Part shown: positions 60,309 through 64,000 of the stretch, piece after piece | Numbering within the stretch: position 1 is the first letter of the stretch | How the letters are laid out: every line of letters starts with the position of its first letter | NCBI RefSeq assembly: GCF_029910655.1 | Contig: NZ_CP123897.1 | Span: 4,515,547 to 4,579,546 of the forward strand | DNA length: 64,000 nt | Source: Methylomonas sp. UP202 | GTDB lineage: Bacteria; Pseudomonadota; Gammaproteobacteria; Methylococcales; Methylomonadaceae | Reading direction: 5' to 3' | Program-made: the position numbers and the translations under genes | Notes under the pieces: model-generated | Told to the model about the DNA's origin: nothing | The model's database searches: none | What the model saw: the letters and a program-made list of their open reading frames with translations, nothing else

Positions 60309-60434
60309 AATTTAGACTCTTCAGTGACTACAAAATAGGTAACGGATTATGGCTATACCCAGTAATTTAGTCAAGATTACCCAATATCGCACCGCTAGCC
60401 GTTGCGCCCCTAACCTCCGGATAACTAGAGCACT

Positions 60435-60917
60435 ATGATCATCACCTTGCTTAGACACGCCGACGCCGAGCCGCAACGTATCGGCATCGCCGACGCCGAC
60501 CGCCATCTGACCGAAAAGGGCGAGAAACAAGCCAAACGCCTGGCTAGATTCTGTCTCCGCAACCGCCTATTGCCCGGCAGACTTTACGCCAGCCCGCTGG
60601 CGAGGGCCCAACAAACCGCCAAACTGCTGCAGGCGAATCTGACCGGCTGTCCTATGCCGCATACAGCGCCATGGCTAGCAGGCGACAACGACACTCACAC
60701 CTTGCTTCGAGAGCTGACCATTCTCGCCGAAGATACCGACGACGTGTGGCTGGTCGGACATGAGCCGAATTACTCCGACGTTGTAGGCCAATTGCTAAGC
60801 ACCTCACCCGCCAGCGTAATCGTCAAAAAAGCCTCGCTAATACGTTTGGAGATCACGTTCGCCGAACCGGCCACCGCCACGCTATTGTGGAGCATTCCGT
60901 GTTCCTTGATGCACTGA
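60435..60917 (+). CDS. sixA: SixA-type phosphohistidine phosphatase
   Basis: Histidine phosphatase superfamily, 160 residues, short SixA form. The N-terminal 'LLRHADAEPQ' has the catalytic RH; 'ASPLARAQQTAKLL' and 'WLVGHEPNYSDVV' (second His) complete the site. In E. coli SixA dephosphorylates phosphohistidine in the nitrogen phosphotransferase system and ArcB. The gene is followed at once by a transposase remnant but appears complete. Confidence 0.9.
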   Translation: MIITLLRHADAEPQRIGIADADRHLTEKGEKQAKRLARFCLRNRLLPGRLYASPLARAQQTAKLLQANLTGCPMPHTAPWLAGDNDTHTLLRELTILAEDTDDVWLVGHEPNYSDVVGQLLSTSPASVIVKKASLIRLEITFAEPATATLLWSIPCSLMH

Positions 60918-60929
60918 CGCAAAATGACC

Positions 60930-61497
60930 AACAGAACCGGACTAGTCTGCGATCCGAGACGGCCCGAAGTTTACGGCCGACAACCGCAAGCAGCTTGGCG
61001 AGCCGAAAACAGAAACCACCTTCAATTCTAAGCAAGGCCCAGACCTGAATCAGCGTACCGTCCACGGAAAAATGGTCGTCGGACAGCAATTTTTGCCAGT
61101 CCGCCAAGGCCGGCACTCGTTCGAAAAACAAGCGACTGATGCGCTCGTTCAGCAAGCGGTCGCGGTTGGCGCTGAAAGTGGAGTCGTCCCAAACTTCGTC
61201 GTCCATGGTCAAGCCAACGAACCAGCGATACAACAGGTTGAAATCGATATGCTCTGCCAACTGCCGCTCCGAGCGGATGGAAAACAAGACTTGCAGCAGG
61301 CTGGCGCGTAACAGGCGCTCCGGCGGAATGGAATCCCGGCCGCGACGGGCGTAGAGCGTGTTGAACTCATCGTTGAATGTGGACAGTAGCAGATCGACCA
61401 CTTTGCGCAGCTTGCGGAGCGGATGTTTTTTCGGAATCCGTTCTTCCAGGGTTCGGTAACTGAACAGCTCTTATTGGGTGATGTCGGCGCCGCGCAT
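60930..61497 (-). pseudogene. IS5-like/DUF772-type transposase remnant
   Basis: The minus strand from ATG 61497 reads 'MRGADITQ', a TAA stop, then 'LFSYRTLEERIPKKHPLRKL' and 'VVDLLLSTFNDEFNTLYARR' ... 'FVGLTMDDEVWDDSTFSANR', continuing to 'SDDHFSVDGTLIQVWA', the usual N-terminal half of this transposase type. After ~61040 the homology stops; the next residues may be the extreme C-terminus ('FRLAKLLAV') joined by an internal deletion. The catalytic centre is lost. IS family is tentative (IS5 or IS1182 group). Confidence 0.75.
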
Positions 61498-61609
61498 GGG
61501 ATCAATGTAATATTTGAAGATTCTGCTGTTTTATCATTCAGAACAATGCTTTATGAATTAGTCGCGCATCTGATTCAACGAATCAATACCGATTGCGGAG
61601 GAGATAAAA

Positions 61610-62338
61610 TCAACAGCCTATTACAGCAATTACACCGAAAGCTTCGGCGCCAATCTGGGTAAGGTTTGGCCAAATCAAGCGGTGCCCCCATCGGAAGCCG
61701 AACAATGGGAGGTGGGCGCGAAAACCGAGTTTTTTGGCGGGCGCTTACGCGCCACCCTGGCTTACTACGACCTGACCAAAACCAATGTGGCTACCGACGA
61801 CAATCTGCGGCCCAATCAAGGCTTCTCCGTGGTGGCTGGCGCGGTGCGCAGCCGTGGGCCGGAGTTGGACATTCAAGGCGAAATTCTGCCGGGCTGGAAC
61901 CTAATAGCGGCTTATGCCAATACCGATGTCATCACGACAAAAACCTTCAATGCCTACCCCGCCCAGGGTAATCGTTATCACGGCGTGCCAAGAAATACCG
62001 CCAGCTTTTGGAATACCTACGAATTCAAAAACGGTGACTGGCAAGGATAGACAGTCGGTGGCGGCATCACCTTGCGCGACAATCAGGCGACTAACGACCC
62101 ATCGGGCGCCGATCTGGAAGTGCCTGGCTACGAAACCGTGGATTTGATGGCCGCCTACAGCCGCAACATCGGCAAATCCAAAATCAGCGTGCAATTCAAC
62201 GTCAACAATCTACTGGATAAGTACTACTACAGCTCCATCACGCCCTATCGCATCCCTTCGGCTCTGGGTTATGACACCAGTTACGTCAGCTTCGGTACGC
62301 CCCGTTCGTTTATGGGTTCCATCAAAATCGAATACTGA
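61610..62338 (+). pseudogene. TonB-dependent receptor 3' remnant with in-frame stop
   Basis: One reading frame encodes the last ~240 residues of a siderophore-type TonB-dependent barrel: 'STAYYSNYTESFGANLG', 'SEAEQWEVGAKTEFFGGRLR', 'FSVVAGAVRSRGPELDIQGE', 'GNRYHGVPRNTASFWNTYEF', 'FNVNNLLDKYYY', ending 'GTPRSFMGSIKIEY' with a final aromatic residue. A TAG at 62048-62050 interrupts the frame. Plug domain and most of the barrel are missing. The truncation lies next to the transposase remnant, which probably caused the loss. Confidence 0.85.
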
Positions 62339-62495
62339 ACTCCGTTAGATCACGGACGGCTATATCCGCATTCCGCCCCGCGCATCGTTTCGCCGGTAGC
62401 CTTTTCCAACAATCGATGGCATAGTTTTATTACATTCAAGTTGGCGACATTCCCCACCATGCCGCCGACCAACAGGTTAAGGAACACACCTCGTC

Positions 62496-63065
62496 ATGAA
62501 TAAAACCATCGCCATTGATGAACCGTTGACATGGCCCACCGAAACCGCCGCCGCGGTTTCAATCAACCCCTCCCTAGTCGGTAAACTCTACGACGACCAT
62601 TATCAGGACTTGCAACGCTATCTGCGGCGGCATTGCCCCGATCGCGAATCGATGGAGGTGATATTGCAAGAGGTCTATTTGAAGCTGCTGGAAATGGACG
62701 ACCTGAGCGCGATTCAAACGCCTGGCGCCTATCTGAACCGCTTGGCGCGAAATTTATTGATCGATCATTATCGCCGCCGACAGCGCGAGGGCGGCCACTG
62801 GGTTAACGACAGCGAGGAAATCTGGGAAAACGCCGACGCCGGCTTCGACCACGAAACCGATCTGCATTACCGGCAACAGTTGGAAACCTACGAGCGCCTA
62901 TTACAACAACTGCCGCCGCCGATTCCCGATGTGGTCTATCTGAACCGTTATCAAGGTGTCTCGCTGGAACAGATCGCCAAGCGCTACGGTAAGTCCAAAA
63001 GCTGGGTCGAAAAAACTATTGCGAAAGCGCTACTGTACTGCAGACAGCGCATGCAGGATTTTTGA
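62496..63065 (+). CDS. FecI-like ECF sigma factor
   Basis: Extracytoplasmic-function sigma factor of 189 residues. Region 2 is 'YDDHYQDLQRYLRRHC' ... 'ILQEVYLKLLEMDD' ... 'AYLNRLARNLLIDHYRRRQR', region 4 'LPPPIPDVVYLNRYQGVSLE' ... 'YGKSKSWVEKTIAKAL'. Of the iron-starvation type that activates a TonB-dependent receptor gene. The fecR-like gene begins 2 bases after its stop, so the two are co-translated. Confidence 0.93.
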   Translation: MNKTIAIDEPLTWPTETAAAVSINPSLVGKLYDDHYQDLQRYLRRHCPDRESMEVILQEVYLKLLEMDDLSAIQTPGAYLNRLARNLLIDHYRRRQREGGHWVNDSEEIWENADAGFDHETDLHYRQQLETYERLLQQLPPPIPDVVYLNRYQGVSLEQIAKRYGKSKSWVEKTIAKALLYCRQRMQDF

Positions 63066-63067
63066 AC

Positions 63068-64000
63068 GTGACCGATTCCGCTTACCGGACAAGCGACGCC
63101 GACGCCATCGCCAACGAAGCCGCGCACTGGGTTGCCCGGCTGGAATCCAGCCGGATGGACGAACACGAACGCCGTGCCTTCATGGCCTGGATCAGACAGT
63201 CGCCGGAACACCGCGCCCGATTTTTTGAGATGCGCCAACATTGGCAAGGCCTGGGCAGTGCCAGCGACACAGTTCCGACGCAGACCACAGCCTTTCGCGC
63301 GCCGGCACTCCGCTACGCGGCGGCGATTTTACTGGCGGTCGGCTTGCTGAGTTGGCATTTCAGATTACCGGACCGGCTGCAAGCCGATTTCACGACCGGG
63401 TCCGGCGAGTCAAAAACCGTACAATTGAGCGACGGCAGCGCGCTGTATCTGAACGCCGACACCGCGCTAGCGGTAGCATTCACCCCGCAAGGCCGACAAA
63501 TTCGACTGTTGCGCGGCGAAGTCGAGTGTCGGGTCGCCCACGACAGCCATCGGCCTTTCTTCGTCGTTGCCGGTCCGGATCGCGTCACCGCGCTGGGTAC
63601 CGACTTCAGCGTCTACCGCGACTCGGGGCAAACCACGGTATCGGTGTTCGAAAGCACCGTACAGGTTGAGCACGCCGACCACCTGGTCGGCGTATTAAAC
63701 CCTGGCCAACAGCAACATCTCGACGATGAAACCGGTGCCGCTCCGCCGCTTAACGGCGTCGGCGACGACGCCCGCGCCTGGCGTTACGGCCAATTGGTAT
63801 TTACCGCCCAATCGCTGACCGACGTGGTCGCTGAACTGAACCGCTACCGGCCAGGCAAGTTGGTTTTAATGAATCGGACGGCCGCCCAACGCAAAGTCAG
63901 CGGTGTTTTCAATATCAACGACCTGGAAAGCGCAATCCAGACCATTGCCAACACTGAGCAACTACGAATCGTTCGTTTGGGCGCTTGGCTGACGGCGATC
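63068..64000 (+). CDS. FecR-like anti-sigma factor/transmembrane regulator (3' partial)
   Basis: GTG start at 63068; the frame runs to the window edge (311 codons). An N-terminal cytoplasmic DUF4880-like part ('EAAHWVARLESSRMDEHERR') is followed by one TM segment (~78-96, 'YAAAILLAVGLLSW') and the periplasmic FecR domain ('QLSDGSALYLNADTALAVAF', 'LLRGEVECRVAHD', 'VTALGTDFSVYRD'), then a secretin/TonB-short-N-like C-terminal segment ('LVFTAQSLTDVVAELNRYRP'). It should relay occupancy of a TonB-dependent receptor to the sigma factor. In the usual order that receptor gene would lie beyond the right edge. Confidence 0.93.
   Translation, partial: MTDSAYRTSDADAIANEAAHWVARLESSRMDEHERRAFMAWIRQSPEHRARFFEMRQHWQGLGSASDTVPTQTTAFRAPALRYAAAILLAVGLLSWHFRLPDRLQADFTTGSGESKTVQLSDGSALYLNADTALAVAFTPQGRQIRLLRGEVECRVAHDSHRPFFVVAGPDRVTALGTDFSVYRDSGQTTVSVFESTVQVEHADHLVGVLNPGQQQHLDDETGAAPPLNGVGDDARAWRYGQLVFTAQSLTDVVAELNRYRPGKLVLMNRTAAQRKVSGVFNINDLESAIQTIANTEQLRIVRLGAWLTAI

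Noticed and set aside
60853..60929. Overlap of the minus-strand transposase frame with the 3' end of sixA
   Set aside because: This part of the frame is antisense to sixA and has no transposase similarity; the remnant was ended near 60930.

Overview
The window most likely comes from the chromosome of a gammaproteobacterial methylotroph or methanotroph, Methylomonas-like. The evidence is indirect. A MxaJ/XoxJ-type binding protein (a partner of PQQ methanol dehydrogenases) sits at the left edge. The core gene order is typically gammaproteobacterial: miaB-ybeZ-ybeY-ybeX, and yebC-ruvCAB-ybgC-tolQRAB-pal-cpoB-queE-queC. The 16S-Ile-Ala-23S-5S rRNA operon is of the usual type. The genus is an inference; the 16S gene at 54339-55872 would settle it.

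Layout. 1-623: end of the MxaJ/XoxJ-like gene. 620-8922: glycogen / alpha-glucan cluster, with malQ, a GH57 enzyme and glgC on minus and glgB-glgA on plus, followed by a small secretin-like protein. 9818-14634: a PotD-like periplasmic binding protein coupled by TGATG to a large dCache-HAMP-PAS-GAF-PAS-GGDEF-EAL protein, the same arrangement as NspS/MbaA. 14615-18253: ybeX(corC)-ybeY-ybeZ-miaB. 18359-19719: a six-ligand metallo-beta-lactamase-fold protein of the oxygen-binding diiron (ODP) type, translationally coupled to a small soluble protein with two chemoreceptor-tip-like motifs. 19784-29926: queC, queE, the Tol-Pal cluster, ruvABC and yebC. 29996-32784: serB-serA and a TlpA-like thioredoxin.

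32785-50473 is the accessory part. A two-partner secretion locus (tpsB, a SapC-family gene, and a 3475-residue TpsA adhesin-like protein with extensive internal repeats) lies between two degenerate, same-orientation remnants of an IS66-related element. The right-hand remnant is a mosaic that also holds an inverted tnpA piece and a group II intron reverse-transcriptase relic. Next to it is an apparently intact IS66-family element with exact 8-bp target duplications (TTTTAATC), inserted between the mosaic and the end of the rRNA operon.

50522-56090 is one rRNA operon on minus, with promoter, boxA sites and terminator. 56226-60917 is housekeeping: tyrS, an M23 peptidase with anmK (peptidoglycan turnover and recycling), erpA, sixA. 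60930-62338 holds a decayed transposase and the 3' remnant of a TonB-dependent receptor with an in-frame stop. An ECF sigma factor and FecR-like anti-sigma factor follow to the right edge.

The most unusual items are the ODP-like / double-tip chemoreceptor-like pair, the TpsB-SapC-TpsA locus with its bracketing IS remnants and near-identical 510-bp repeats, and the NspS/MbaA-like c-di-GMP pair.
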